From Litorimonas cladophorae (lineage in GTDB: Bacteria; Pseudomonadota; Alphaproteobacteria; Caulobacterales; Maricaulaceae): DNA of 64,000 nt. Every line of letters begins with the position of its first letter. Position 1 is the stretch's first letter. Made by a program: the position numbers and the translations under genes. The DNA lies in NCBI RefSeq assembly GCF_014652455.1, contig NZ_BMYV01000001.1:1426001-1490000 (forward strand), in the 5' to 3' direction. Under the pieces are notes generated by a model. That model had not been told where the DNA came from. It worked only from the letters and a program-made list of their open reading frames with translations, and made no database searches. This document shows, one piece after another, positions 8,386 through 16,845 of this stretch.

Positions 8386-10778
8386 TATTCGGACCCAATT
8401 GGGCTACCCGGCGGTAGCGCTTTGGCGGGGGTGACGGGCGATGTTGCCGTCAGCGGACGGTTGCGATAGGCCTTGATCCGCTCCGCAATCCAGACACTGC
8501 GTTTGTCATTGCTGAGGCGCAGACCGGCTTCAAAATCACGCAAAGCCATATCGGTCGAGGCTTTCACTGCGGGCGACGCATCGCTATCGGCCAGCGCCAT
8601 GAGCGCATAGGCATATTGCGCGCGAACGGTGCGTGCGATTTCGCCTGTGCGTCCGCGCGTGGAATAGCCCAAGACGCGGCGGCGTGTGATGCTCATGACG
8701 TCGTCAAGCGAGGGATTAGCCGCATCACGACGATGAAATTCCACCAAACGCGCGGCGCGTTGCGGATGGAACAAGACATCAAAGGTCAGGTCCGCCGCTG
8801 TCTCTGCTGCGCTTAATGTATCAAAGGCAGGATAGGCCGTCTTGCGGAACAGCTCGCGGTCAGAATCGGCGAAGGACCAACTGCCCAAGCGGGGGGTGAG
8901 ATGGGCGAGCACCTCATCAGGAATATCCAACGCGGCGGGATTAATCGTGTCCAAGACGGCTTCTAAGGCGGCGCGTTGTTTCGCGGGGGCGACGATTTCT
9001 GCCGCGCCGCCATCGCCGTAATTAAAGCTCACGCCGCCAATTGTTTTGGCTGCCGCTGCCGTTTGGAAACGGTGATAGAGATAAATCGGCACAATCGCCG
9101 CATTTAAATCAGATTGCGGACGCCCTGCGGGGAGGTTGTCAGGCCCGAATTTCTCTAGGGCAAAGGCCCGCACAGCCATGACCTCCTTCAAGGTTGCGAC
9201 CGCGTCACTGCCATTGTCCCACACGCTGCCATCGGGATGCCCGGAGCCTACGCCGCGTCCATCCATATCGGCGACATAGGACAAGCCTGAGGCAAAGGCC
9301 GCGTCGAGCAGTGCGTCCCGCTCGGCATCCGTATTCTCACCATAGAGCCACGTCGCTGTGACCTTGTCCCAGTCGCCAATCCCGACGCCATAGGCATTGG
9401 ACACATCTAGCGCGGCCCCATTCGGCGTAGAGACCAAGCGCACATCGGGTGCGGGATAATCCATGACGGAGGCTTTATCATCTGAACTCGCCGCGAAATT
9501 ATGGGCAAAGCCAAGGGCATGTCCGATTTCATGCGCAGACAGCTGGCGAATACGCGCCAGCGCGAGTTGCACCGGATCATCGGGATCACCGCTATCGGTC
9601 TTGCCCGCACCGAGCAGACCTTCGAAAATCATGCGGTCCTGACGCACACGCAGTGAACCGAGGTTCACATGGCCTTTGAGCATTTCGCCTGTGCGCGGAT
9701 CGGACACGCCGCCGCCATAAGACCACCCGCGCGTCTGGCGATGCACCCATTGAACCGTGTTATAGCGAATATCGAGCGGATGGGCGTCTTCGGGCAGAAG
9801 CTCGACGCGATACGCGCCCTCCCAACCTGCGGCGGCGAAGGCGTCTTCCCACCATTTCGCACCATCGACCAAAGCCGACCGAATAGGTTCAGGCGCGCCA
9901 CTGTCGATATAAAAGACAATCGGATTTTTCACGCTGCCATCCTCGGCGCGTTCCAAACGGTAACGACGGGCAAAGCGTGTCTCGATCGACGCCGAGAGCG
10001 GCGCGGAATAATCATAGTGAACTTGTTCAATCGCGCCCGAGCGCGGGTCGGAGATCAACGGCTCAAAACCCGCGTCTGGCAAGCGCACAAAGCTGTGATG
10101 TTGGATCAGGGTTGCGTCTTTGCCATTGGCGGCCGTGCTCGCGACTTCTTGGCCGGCGTCGGCGGAACTGAGCGTGAAGAAGACGTCGATTTCAACATTG
10201 TCAGGGAACGCCAGCGCGTTCTTTGTATCCACAAAGGTCCGGTCCTTCGCGATAGAAAAACTGCCCTGATCGGCGTCTTTCAAATATTGGACGAGGTTCA
10301 AATTGTCGGCGGTCAGGAAGTCCGTCATATCGACAAGCACACCTTTGCGTGCGTCCGTGATGATCGGCAGTGAGGCCATAAATGACCGCGCGAAACTTTC
10401 GCGGACAGCGCGCGCTTCAAGCGGGTTATCAGGGGAGGCCCGATAGCGGAGGTTTTCTTCCTCGACGATCATCTTATCGCCCATACGACGCATCGTGATG
10501 ATCCGGCCACCCTCGCCCCATCCACGATCAAGCCCAACAGGGTTAGACCCCAGACCCGCGGTCAAGCGCGCGGAATGGATCATCCGCAGGCTAACACCCG
10601 CTTCATCGGGTTTGGGCAAACGGGCGTAAACTCGGTTGGTCTTGGCATCGACATAAAGGTTAAAGAATCCGGGCCGCTGCTCGAACCCCGCCAAGGGGTT
10701 GGGCTTCACCTCACTATTGGAACGCGGGGCGCAGCTGGCCAGAAGAAGAACAAGGGGGAGAAGGACAATATTTCGCAT
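8385..10778 (-). CDS. Zinc metalloprotease lipoprotein (DUF5117/DUF4953 type)
   Basis: A 797-residue predicted lipoprotein: a hydrophobic leader with lipobox LASC (Cys16), so the protein should be lipid-anchored facing the periplasm or outside. The catalytic motif HEIGHALGFAH lies at residues 416-426, a full metzincin HExxHxxGxxH with all three zinc histidines and the glutamate. The N-terminal beta-rich half corresponds to the region called DUF5117 in such proteins and the region around the zinc site to DUF4953. Substrates of this family are not known. The stop TAA overlaps the ATG of the GFA gene, so the pair is coupled; why a secreted protease is coupled to a cytosolic GFA protein is unclear. 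Confidence 0.9.
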   Translation of the reverse strand: MRNIVLLPLVLLLASCAPRSNSEVKPNPLAGFEQRPGFFNLYVDAKTNRVYARLPKPDEAGVSLRMIHSARLTAGLGSNPVGLDRGWGEGGRIITMRRMGDKMIVEEENLRYRASPDNPLEARAVRESFARSFMASLPIITDARKGVLVDMTDFLTADNLNLVQYLKDADQGSFSIAKDRTFVDTKNALAFPDNVEIDVFFTLSSADAGQEVASTAANGKDATLIQHHSFVRLPDAGFEPLISDPRSGAIEQVHYDYSAPLSASIETRFARRYRLERAEDGSVKNPIVFYIDSGAPEPIRSALVDGAKWWEDAFAAAGWEGAYRVELLPEDAHPLDIRYNTVQWVHRQTRGWSYGGGVSDPRTGEMLKGHVNLGSLRVRQDRMIFEGLLGAGKTDSGDPDDPVQLALARIRQLSAHEIGHALGFAHNFAASSDDKASVMDYPAPDVRLVSTPNGAALDVSNAYGVGIGDWDKVTATWLYGENTDAERDALLDAAFASGLSYVADMDGRGVGSGHPDGSVWDNGSDAVATLKEVMAVRAFALEKFGPDNLPAGRPQSDLNAAIVPIYLYHRFQTAAAAKTIGGVSFNYGDGGAAEIVAPAKQRAALEAVLDTINPAALDIPDEVLAHLTPRLGSWSFADSDRELFRKTAYPAFDTLSAAETAADLTFDVLFHPQRAARLVEFHRRDAANPSLDDVMSITRRRVLGYSTRGRTGEIARTVRAQYAYALMALADSDASPAVKASTDMALRDFEAGLRLSNDKRSVWIAERIKAYRNRPLTATSPVTPAKALPPGSPIGSE

Positions 10779-10951
10779 ATGCCGTTATAAGCAGGGAAGC
10801 CCAGCAGGTGGAAGAGGCATTGGTGATAAAGTTGGATGGAAGGTGCGTTTGGTTTGCTAACTTGTGCGCCGTTTGCGCAATGACTTTGACCCAAATTGGA
10901 TGCCGTCAGCGGACATTCACGCCAGTGTCCCAAAACACCCAAAATAAATCA

Positions 10952-10973
10952 CGAGACACCCTATGAGGTCTCG
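10952..10973 (-). terminator. Short hairpin, possible terminator or attenuator
   Basis: CGAGAC and GTCTCG pair across a 10-nt loop. Read on the minus strand it is followed by a T-rich run (TGATTTATTTT), so it could stop transcripts coming from the VWA gene before the metalloprotease operon. The stem is only six base pairs, so this is weak. Confidence 0.35.
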
Positions 10974-11006
10974 CACGAATGCGGGTATGGAGCAGAGTTA
11001 TTTAAA

Positions 11007-11054
11007 TTGGTCGTCAATCCCGCAAAGCCCTAAGCTTGCCACTTTGACGACCAA
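11007..11054 (-). terminator. Long nested hairpin just past the VWA gene stop
   Basis: TTGGTCGTCAA (11007-11017) and TTGACGACCAA (11044-11054) form an 11-bp perfect stem. Inside the 26-nt loop GCAAAGC and GCTTGC can form a second short stem. It begins 4 nt past the stop codon of the minus-strand VWA gene, and on that strand it is followed by TTTAAATAA, so a transcription terminator is the simplest reading. The large size is unusual for an intrinsic terminator. Confidence 0.55.
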
Positions 11055-11058
11055 AATG

Positions 11059-12420
11059 TTAACGAGACAAACGCGCCGTAAATAGTGAGTTGCCGATTTC
11101 TTCGAAAGCCAATTTTAACTGGGCTTGATTGGAGGCATCAAAAAACTGGCTCGCAGTCGAAGCACAATTTTGTAAAATGGCCTTAGAATTCGCATCATCA
11201 AAATTATAGGCGACGGTCCAAACATCTATGTTCGCGGCCTTAATATTCTGACAAAGCTCGCTCGTCAGATCATTCGCTGCGTCTTCATCTGAATCCTCAT
11301 GCTCTCCATCCTCATAGGGATCTGAGATGGATCGGGTGTTTTTGCCATCTGTCATAAGAACCAAAGCGCGCTTACGTTTCTCTTCCTTATTGGAAAGGGA
11401 TTCGAAGGGCCTATCCGCATCCAGCATTCTCCAGCCATTAATTAAGCCAGCAGGAATATAGGTGTTCCCTCTGGTCGTTAGGCTGTTTATTTTCGCTTTA
11501 ACTGCGGTCATATCGTCTGTCAGCGTTAAAACCTCTTCGCCGCAAGTTTGGTTCATTACACCGGGGATTTGTTTCCCCTTATATGCGGCCGTTTTATTGT
11601 AAAGACCGCTACGTGATCCTATGCATCCGTTCCATTTTATTTCCCGAGTATAGGCTGACGGACAGTGCTCCACTTCGGGTCCATCATCTTCCCACGAAAG
11701 GCAATTCGTCCGCGTTCTCGTGCGTGTCACACCATCCTGAACATAATCCTCGGTTATCGTTTCGGAACTTGTGCACGTTCTGGGTTGGTGCATATAACAG
11801 CTGCCCGCTGGCACATTGATGGTTTCATCTGGGGGCACAGTTATCCAATTTTCGTATCTGCGCGACACGCCAACATTGACGTAATCAGAAAACGGCACCA
11901 CGGCGACACGTGTATCCGCGTCAAATTCTTTGAATATATCAACCAATACGGCTGACGCGGCTTTCAGGCCATCCATGTTGGCACCCGCCATGGAATCCGT
12001 TGTGTCCAATACGAGCGAAATATTAATTGGTATTTCTACAGGAAATTTAGCTTCTGACACAGCGGCTATGGGCATTGTTTTTTTACCCACAAAACCCATT
12101 AATTGAGTATTATAGATCGAACCTAATTCAACAGTCGCCGTTTCGTCCTTAATGGTAAGCTTCCAATCAATGTCCCAATTTCTCTGATTATTAGCAGCTA
12201 AGCTTTGTTCGACAAACGCCTTGACCTTATCATACTTTGTTTCACCAGAGGTCACCGCGGCCAGAACGGCCGCATCGGACAAGCTTTGCATTGTGTTTCT
12301 TTGGCTTAGCGCACTCGACATATCGATCGCAGCTCCGACGCCTATTACGACCGTTCCCGAGATAACCGCGAACATCATCCCGACATTGCCAGCGGTATTA
12401 GACAAATACTTTCTAAACAT
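11059..12420 (-). CDS. TadG-like pilus-assembly/VWA domain protein
   Basis: A 453-residue membrane-anchored protein. The N-terminus (NTAGNVGMMFAVISG...) has the TadE/TadG-type polar stretch followed by one hydrophobic segment, with the rest expected in the periplasm. A von Willebrand factor A domain starts near residue 155: LVLDTTDSMAG is a MIDAS site of form DxTxS rather than DxSxS, and VLMTDGKNT supplies the later aspartate. Between them lies a cysteine-containing insertion. I start at the ATG at 12420, five codons after another in-frame ATG, because the polar/hydrophobic leader begins there. No other tad or flp gene is adjacent, so it is an orphan. Confidence 0.88.
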   Translation of the reverse strand: MFRKYLSNTAGNVGMMFAVISGTVVIGVGAAIDMSSALSQRNTMQSLSDAAVLAAVTSGETKYDKVKAFVEQSLAANNQRNWDIDWKLTIKDETATVELGSIYNTQLMGFVGKKTMPIAAVSEAKFPVEIPINISLVLDTTDSMAGANMDGLKAASAVLVDIFKEFDADTRVAVVPFSDYVNVGVSRRYENWITVPPDETINVPAGSCYMHQPRTCTSSETITEDYVQDGVTRTRTRTNCLSWEDDGPEVEHCPSAYTREIKWNGCIGSRSGLYNKTAAYKGKQIPGVMNQTCGEEVLTLTDDMTAVKAKINSLTTRGNTYIPAGLINGWRMLDADRPFESLSNKEEKRKRALVLMTDGKNTRSISDPYEDGEHEDSDEDAANDLTSELCQNIKAANIDVWTVAYNFDDANSKAILQNCASTASQFFDASNQAQLKLAFEEIGNSLFTARLSR

Positions 12421-12674
12421 TCCAAGACCCCACAAAGTTGACCGTGAACCTCAAAGAATAGGTCCAGCCACGTCATCGGGGGATATAGCTGACTGTAAGT
12501 TTATATCCTCCAACCAAACATGCTTTATTTTATCTTAATCGAGGGACGCCGTAGAGAGTATGGTGAATCAAAGGTTAAAATCGAGCATCAACATCACCCG
12601 ATTTATTGCCTTCGCGAACATGCCCCAATAAAAAGTCTTTCCCTGTTTTTGAGTTAATTAAACCCTGCGATCTT

Positions 12675-12702
12675 AGTCTCTTACATCTAAAAATAAGAGA
12701 CT
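12675..12702. repeat. 9-bp perfect inverted repeat at head of repeat copy A
   Basis: AGTCTCTTA (12675-12683) and TAAGAGACT (12694-12702) are perfectly complementary around a 10-nt AT-rich loop. The right arm is also the first block shared with the second copy of the dispersed repeat. It may be a terminator without a U-run, an operator, or the end of the repeated element. The rest of the stretch 12421-12674 between the VWA gene and this hairpin shows nothing I can name. Confidence 0.5.
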
Positions 12703-13022
12703 GATCCCCGCTTCAAAAACCCATGATAAGTTACAAGGGTTCTTTCGGACACGGGACAGGTGAGACGTCGCTTACTGGTTCGAAAGACGGTGGAGTTGAG
12801 CAGCCTTGTTGTGCAAATCGCATTCGCGAAATGCACTAGACACCGAGGCCTGTGCCGGACTTTTTATAATGAGAGCCGACCAGTGGTTCCAAGTGGGCCA
12901 ACTCTGGGGTTTATGACTGGCCGTTATATCAAAAACCGCTGCCGCAGGGTTTGCACTTGCGTAAAACACATTTCTATCTTCGGTATTCCGTCGCGGGTGC
13001 CGACCCTGCGGGCAGTCCTAAC
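12695..13022 (+). repeat. Dispersed repeat, copy A (about 330 bp)
   Basis: This stretch is clearly similar to the reverse complement of 33318-33645. Shared blocks in order include CTGATCC, GGGTTCTTTCGGACA, GGGACAGG, GAGAGCCGACC, GGTTCCAAGTG, GGTTTATGACTGGCCG, AAAAACCGCTGCCGC, GCGTAAAAC and GGTATTCC. One in-frame segment begins MTGRYIKNRCR and reaches FGIPSR in both copies; the main length difference between copies there is 24 nt, and in the FGIPSR segment all three differences are at third codon positions, which hints at protein coding. No transposase is present. From 13023 to 13134 nothing is recognised apart from a weak hairpin near 13040. Confidence 0.75.
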
Positions 13023-13134
13023 TTCCCGAAGCGTGATATCCAGCAGCTCCCAGATGGGCTGCAACCATATCCCCCTGCCTCCTACATTCTTGCCTCCCCC
13101 ATTATCACCCCACTCTTGTATTGGAGAAAGCCCC

Positions 13135-13584
13135 ATGCCGCGCATCACGCACCGATGTCCAAAACCCGCCAATCTCTCCACATTTCAGGAGTTACGCAAT
13201 CTTCGCCTCGCCGTTCAGGTACGGGCGGAACAGGTGAAGCTCCGCCGTCTTGAATGGGACACGCAGACACTGGCTTTGCCCCATATCACGCCGATGCCCG
13301 GCGATGGTGAATTGCAAATCCGCCAGCCCCTGACCCAAGGCGATCTTCCCGCGCCCCGCCCGCCCGTCGAGCGGCCCGAATTCGAGGCGGGTATGCCCCA
13401 TGATTTTTATCAGGTGATGATGGACCTCTATTTGGATGAGCTCCGTGAAGAACGCGATCGCGATCCTTATAATAAGCTTGCATCAATTTCCGCCCAAACG
13501 ACGAAGATGGTAAAGCAAGACCGTGCGCGAGAGAGACGGGAAAGGGCCAGAGCGCGTGAGCGCGCGCAAAGGTCCAAAGCCTGA
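13135..13584 (+). CDS. Small arginine-rich hypothetical protein
   Basis: A 149-residue protein with a strongly basic C-terminal helix (ARERRERARARERAQR). The start at 13135 has GGAGA eight bases upstream (13122-13126); the same frame stays open much further upstream through the repeat, but that part lacks a start signal and looks unlike protein from this genome. Helical segments near residues 17-45 (FQELRNLRLAVQVRAEQVKL) may form a coiled coil. I do not recognise the family and see no catalytic residues; the basic tail could contact nucleic acid, which is only inference. It ends 92 nt before thiE. Confidence 0.6.
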   Translation: MPRITHRCPKPANLSTFQELRNLRLAVQVRAEQVKLRRLEWDTQTLALPHITPMPGDGELQIRQPLTQGDLPAPRPPVERPEFEAGMPHDFYQVMMDLYLDELREERDRDPYNKLASISAQTTKMVKQDRARERRERARARERAQRSKA

Positions 13585-13676
13585 ACCGCCCAAGCCCGTC
13601 CTGATATATAGTACGGATATGCGGATGCCCCATCAAACCTCTCGCATCCCTGTCCGTTCCTCGCTACGACGCCCCT

Positions 13677-14327
13677 ATGATCGAAACATGCCAAATTTAC
13701 CTGCTCACCCCGCCCGCAATTGAGGACGTTCCCGCCTTTTGCGAAATCCTGAAGACAACCTTGGCGGCCGCGCCTGTCGCCTGTTTGCAAATCCGTCTGA
13801 AAGACATTGAGGATTCAGCGCTGGTTCAGGCTGGAACCGCTATCACTGCGGTGTGCCACGCGGCTGGGGTCGAGGTAATTTTGAATGATCGCCCCGATCT
13901 TGTGGAACAAACCGGCGCCGATGGGGCCCATATCGGACAAGAAGATATGGACTATTATTCATCCCGGGAGGTGTTGGGCGGGGATGCCATTCTTGGCGTG
14001 ACCTGTCATAATTCAAAAGAACTGGCCTTTGCAGCTGCAAAAGCCGGCGCGGATTATGTGGCCTTTGGCGCGTTTTTTGAAACGCCGACCAAGGACCCTA
14101 AAGCCCGCGCGGAATTGGAGATTTTGACATGGTGGCACGAAGCCGTCGAGATACCGAGCGTCGCAATTGGCGGCATCACAGTGGACAATGCGAAGGCCGT
14201 GATTGCGGCGGGCGCGGATTTCATCGCGGTATGTTCGGGCGTTTGGTCCCATCCGGATGGGCCCGCCGCGGCAGTATCACGCTTGTCTGCGCTCTGTTCG
14301 GAACATTCTCCCCAGCCGTTTCTCTGA
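13677..14327 (+). CDS. thiE: Thiamine-phosphate synthase
   Basis: Joins HMP-pyrophosphate and thiazole phosphate to give thiamine phosphate; cytoplasmic TIM barrel. Visible signatures are the first strand QIYLLTPP, LQIRLKD with the conserved arginine and lysine, ILNDRPDL, GAHIGQEDM and the phosphate-binding IGGITVDNA near the C-terminus. The 216-residue length is normal. No TPP riboswitch is present upstream and no other thi gene is adjacent, so it is a lone member of the pathway here. Its 3' end overlaps the next gene by 97 nt in another frame. Confidence 0.93.
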   Translation: MIETCQIYLLTPPAIEDVPAFCEILKTTLAAAPVACLQIRLKDIEDSALVQAGTAITAVCHAAGVEVILNDRPDLVEQTGADGAHIGQEDMDYYSSREVLGGDAILGVTCHNSKELAFAAAKAGADYVAFGAFFETPTKDPKARAELEILTWWHEAVEIPSVAIGGITVDNAKAVIAAGADFIAVCSGVWSHPDGPAAAVSRLSALCSEHSPQPFL

Positions 14328-15292
14328 CCGCATACGCCTCCCCGACGCTGTCCAATCCAGCGGAAATCGAAACAAATTTCGAAGCCGCCCTCTCCGCTTT
14401 CAATAGCGGTCGCTTTACCGAGGCGCTTAGCCTGTCAGAAACAGCTGCAAACTTAGGCAGTTCAGATGCTGCCGTCATGGCGGGATATATCTTGCGCTAT
14501 GGCAAAGCCGGACGGACCGATATGATGGCCGCGCGCAGTTGGTATGAAAAAGCGACCGTCAAAGGCCATCCAGACGCCCTTGTCGCCTTGGGTGAAATGG
14601 GTATTCGCGGACAAGGCGGTCTGACCAAAACTGATGCCGTGTCTTATCTGACGCGGGCCGCAGATGCGGGTCGGACAGACGCTATGCGCGCCCTATCCGA
14701 TCTCTACCGAACAGGCCAAGGCGTCAGTTCAGACGCGGATGAATCGCAGCGATTATTGAAACAAGCCTCACAAAGCTTCGACACAGAAGCGACGAAACGT
14801 TTGGGTGATAGTTTGTTTGAGAGCGATCCAAAGACAGCCCTGAAACATTATGAAGCCGCCGCCAAAGCGGGGAATATCGAAGCCGCGTATATTGCAGGTG
14901 TGATGTATGCCGAAAACTTCGAAATTCGGCCGGATAGTGATCGCTCTGCTGCGCTGCTGCGCCAAGCGGCCCTGGGCGGACATGCGGCGGCAATGGCGGA
15001 TTATGGACTGTTAGTGTATCAAGGCTATGGCGCGGAAAAATCCATTGAAGCCGCCGCCGAATGGTTCCGCAAATCTGCCGAAGGCGGCGATGCCGAGGGG
15101 CAATTCCTCTATGCTTTCACCCTCGCTAAAGGCGAAGGGGTCTCGCAGAATTTGGAAGACGCGTATTATTGGGTCCTGAAATCTGGCGAGAGCGCGGTGG
15201 ATGAATATGATGCCGATAAACGGGCCTTGCGCGAGAGATTAGAAGCCAATGTCGACGGCGCAATCTTGGCGCGCGCACGGGCAAAGCTTTAG
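14231..15292 (+). CDS. Secreted Sel1-repeat (TPR-like) protein
   Basis: A 353-residue exported protein composed of Sel1-like repeats. The N-terminus (GSITLVCALFGTFSPAVSLTAYAS) is a signal peptide, and to keep it the start must be the ATG at 14231 or the TTG at 14243, both inside thiE, so the genes overlap by about 90 nt in different frames. Repeats follow roughly every 36 residues with the A-x-x-x-G-x-A pattern, e.g. AAVMAGYILRYGKAG, AMRALSDLYRTGQGV, AAMADYGLLVYQGYG and AEGQFLYAFTLAKGEGV, then the typical capping 'AYYWVLKS'. Such proteins scaffold protein interactions; the partner is unknown. Confidence 0.85.
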   Translation: MFGRLVPSGWARRGSITLVCALFGTFSPAVSLTAYASPTLSNPAEIETNFEAALSAFNSGRFTEALSLSETAANLGSSDAAVMAGYILRYGKAGRTDMMAARSWYEKATVKGHPDALVALGEMGIRGQGGLTKTDAVSYLTRAADAGRTDAMRALSDLYRTGQGVSSDADESQRLLKQASQSFDTEATKRLGDSLFESDPKTALKHYEAAAKAGNIEAAYIAGVMYAENFEIRPDSDRSAALLRQAALGGHAAAMADYGLLVYQGYGAEKSIEAAAEWFRKSAEGGDAEGQFLYAFTLAKGEGVSQNLEDAYYWVLKSGESAVDEYDADKRALRERLEANVDGAILARARAKL

Positions 15293-15377
15293 CGGGGGCA
15301 GATTTGCTAGAGCACGCAAGAGGTCGAGACTCACAAGCCTTGGGTTTTCGAGGTTTTGATACCTCAACCGCGACAGG

Positions 15378-16763
15378 CTACATGAAACTCTGGAGCTTGG
15401 CCATTGCGGGCATAGCGGCTGCGCGAAGACGTTTAAGAATGTCGACCTTTTCGGTTTCATCCTCGCTTACGCCACTCACGAGTTTGGAAAACCCGTCTAG
15501 TCGCGAGTTGCGCATCCAATTACGCAGGGCTTTGTTCTGCCCCCACAAGGCTTGGTTCATCATATTCGCAGCCGTCATGCGCACAAAAGCGTCCAAATCA
15601 TCCGGCAGCGGGACCACGCCTGTCATCGCATTTTTGCTGGCTTCACCGTCAACATGGGCCTCCACCCAAGCAATCATCGCGCCAGAAAACACAGGCTGAT
15701 AAGACCGTACAGTTTGCGGCGTGATGACATTATCTTGGAACACAGGCTTAATCACATTGTCCTTAATCGCACTGGCCGAACAATCGACAATAACATGCCC
15801 GAGCGTGGGTTCTGTGCGTCCATTCGTAAAAGTGATCGTGTTGGCATCGATTGACGCGACACGCCCCTTGCGCACAACATCTTTAACCGTGCGCAATACA
15901 GCTAATTCGGGTTCGCTGATTGTTGCGCCGTGAAACATGGTCGGGCGAACGGTTGTATCAAGGCGCAGAAAATAGCCGCAGTCTTCAAGCCGATCGAACA
16001 TGTCAGCTTTTGAATTCGCCCCCGCAATGGCTTCGAACATACTGGCTTGATTGCCAATGCTATCTTCGAAAAATTCAGGGAAAGGCTGGGTGTTTTTACG
16101 ATTAATAAGCCATGCATCTCGCGACTTAATCCAGCGAATATTTTTGGCTGGAACCGCATTTTCCAATAACCAAAGAATGGCATCAATCCCCGTCTTCCCG
16201 CCGCCGACCACGGTGAAACCAGATGGCGCGTCTTTAACCAACGGCAGGTTATTCAGGGGCATAAACCTGACGTCATCTGCAACTGTGAAATTCGGCGTAT
16301 GTGTTGACGGAACGGTCGTATCCAGATGCGTGCAGTCGACAATCTTCGCCGCCGCAACGTCAGTTTTCGCTCCCGTAAGGCTATGCTGAAAAACGCCATC
16401 GCCCTGATAATCTGAAAGTGGGAAAAACCGAACGCGTCCCGATGCCAGAAATTTTTGGCGCATTACAGAGTCGAAGTAAGCGAGAATTTCTGCTCCCGTT
16501 GCCAAATCACCTAAGCCTTTGTTCAGGCCTGTCTCATCCGTCAGACCTTGGCTTAATTCCCGTGAGTTAACGCCGTAAAACGCGCTGGGTTGGTGAAGTG
16601 TTACGAAAGGGTAGGCTGAGTTCCAGTGACCGCCAGGCTTGGCGAAACGGTCAACCATAATGATGTCGGCGTCAGGCTTTTCATCCAAAAGCGTATCGAC
16701 AAAGGCCATACCAACGGCACCACTACCAACAACAAGGTAATCTGTTTTGAGTGTATTCGTCAT
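15378..16763 (-). CDS. FAD/NAD(P)-binding oxidoreductase
   Basis: A 461-residue flavoprotein. The N-terminus holds a Rossmann FAD motif, VVGSGAVGMAF, and near residue 200 a second dinucleotide motif, FTVVGGGKTGIDA, so both FAD and NAD(P)H are likely bound, as in flavin monooxygenases and related pyridine-nucleotide oxidoreductases. PGGHWNSAYPFVTLHQPSAFYG after the first domain is the substrate/flavin loop. The substrate is not apparent. It is transcribed alone; 85 nt separate its end from the convergent Sel1 gene and contain only a weak 5-bp hairpin at 15350-15365. Confidence 0.85.
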   Translation of the reverse strand: MTNTLKTDYLVVGSGAVGMAFVDTLLDEKPDADIIMVDRFAKPGGHWNSAYPFVTLHQPSAFYGVNSRELSQGLTDETGLNKGLGDLATGAEILAYFDSVMRQKFLASGRVRFFPLSDYQGDGVFQHSLTGAKTDVAAAKIVDCTHLDTTVPSTHTPNFTVADDVRFMPLNNLPLVKDAPSGFTVVGGGKTGIDAILWLLENAVPAKNIRWIKSRDAWLINRKNTQPFPEFFEDSIGNQASMFEAIAGANSKADMFDRLEDCGYFLRLDTTVRPTMFHGATISEPELAVLRTVKDVVRKGRVASIDANTITFTNGRTEPTLGHVIVDCSASAIKDNVIKPVFQDNVITPQTVRSYQPVFSGAMIAWVEAHVDGEASKNAMTGVVPLPDDLDAFVRMTAANMMNQALWGQNKALRNWMRNSRLDGFSKLVSGVSEDETEKVDILKRLRAAAMPAMAKLQSFM

Positions 16764-16845
16764 GACGCAGCGGATATCACAGCTATCGACACATGTCGCG
16801 CAATGATTTGGCGCCTTAACGCCAAAACGAAGATCTTCAGACTTG

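Noticed and set aside
12701-12740. RpoE-like promoter (TGATCC with TAAG downstream) at the head of the repeat
   Set aside because: Spacing is about 19 bases, longer than that described for RpoE/ECF11 promoters, and the second element differs in copy B. I keep it only as a remark.
12760-13134. Extended ORF reading from 12760 through the repeat into the basic protein at 13135
   Set aside because: There is no ribosome site at 12760, the predicted segment is cysteine/serine-rich and unlike the downstream part, and the true start at 13135 has GGAGA at good spacing. The upstream frame belongs to the repeat.
13585-13676. Possible TPP riboswitch before thiE
   Set aside because: The 92-nt gap has no CTGAGA or ACC/GGG pattern of THI elements.
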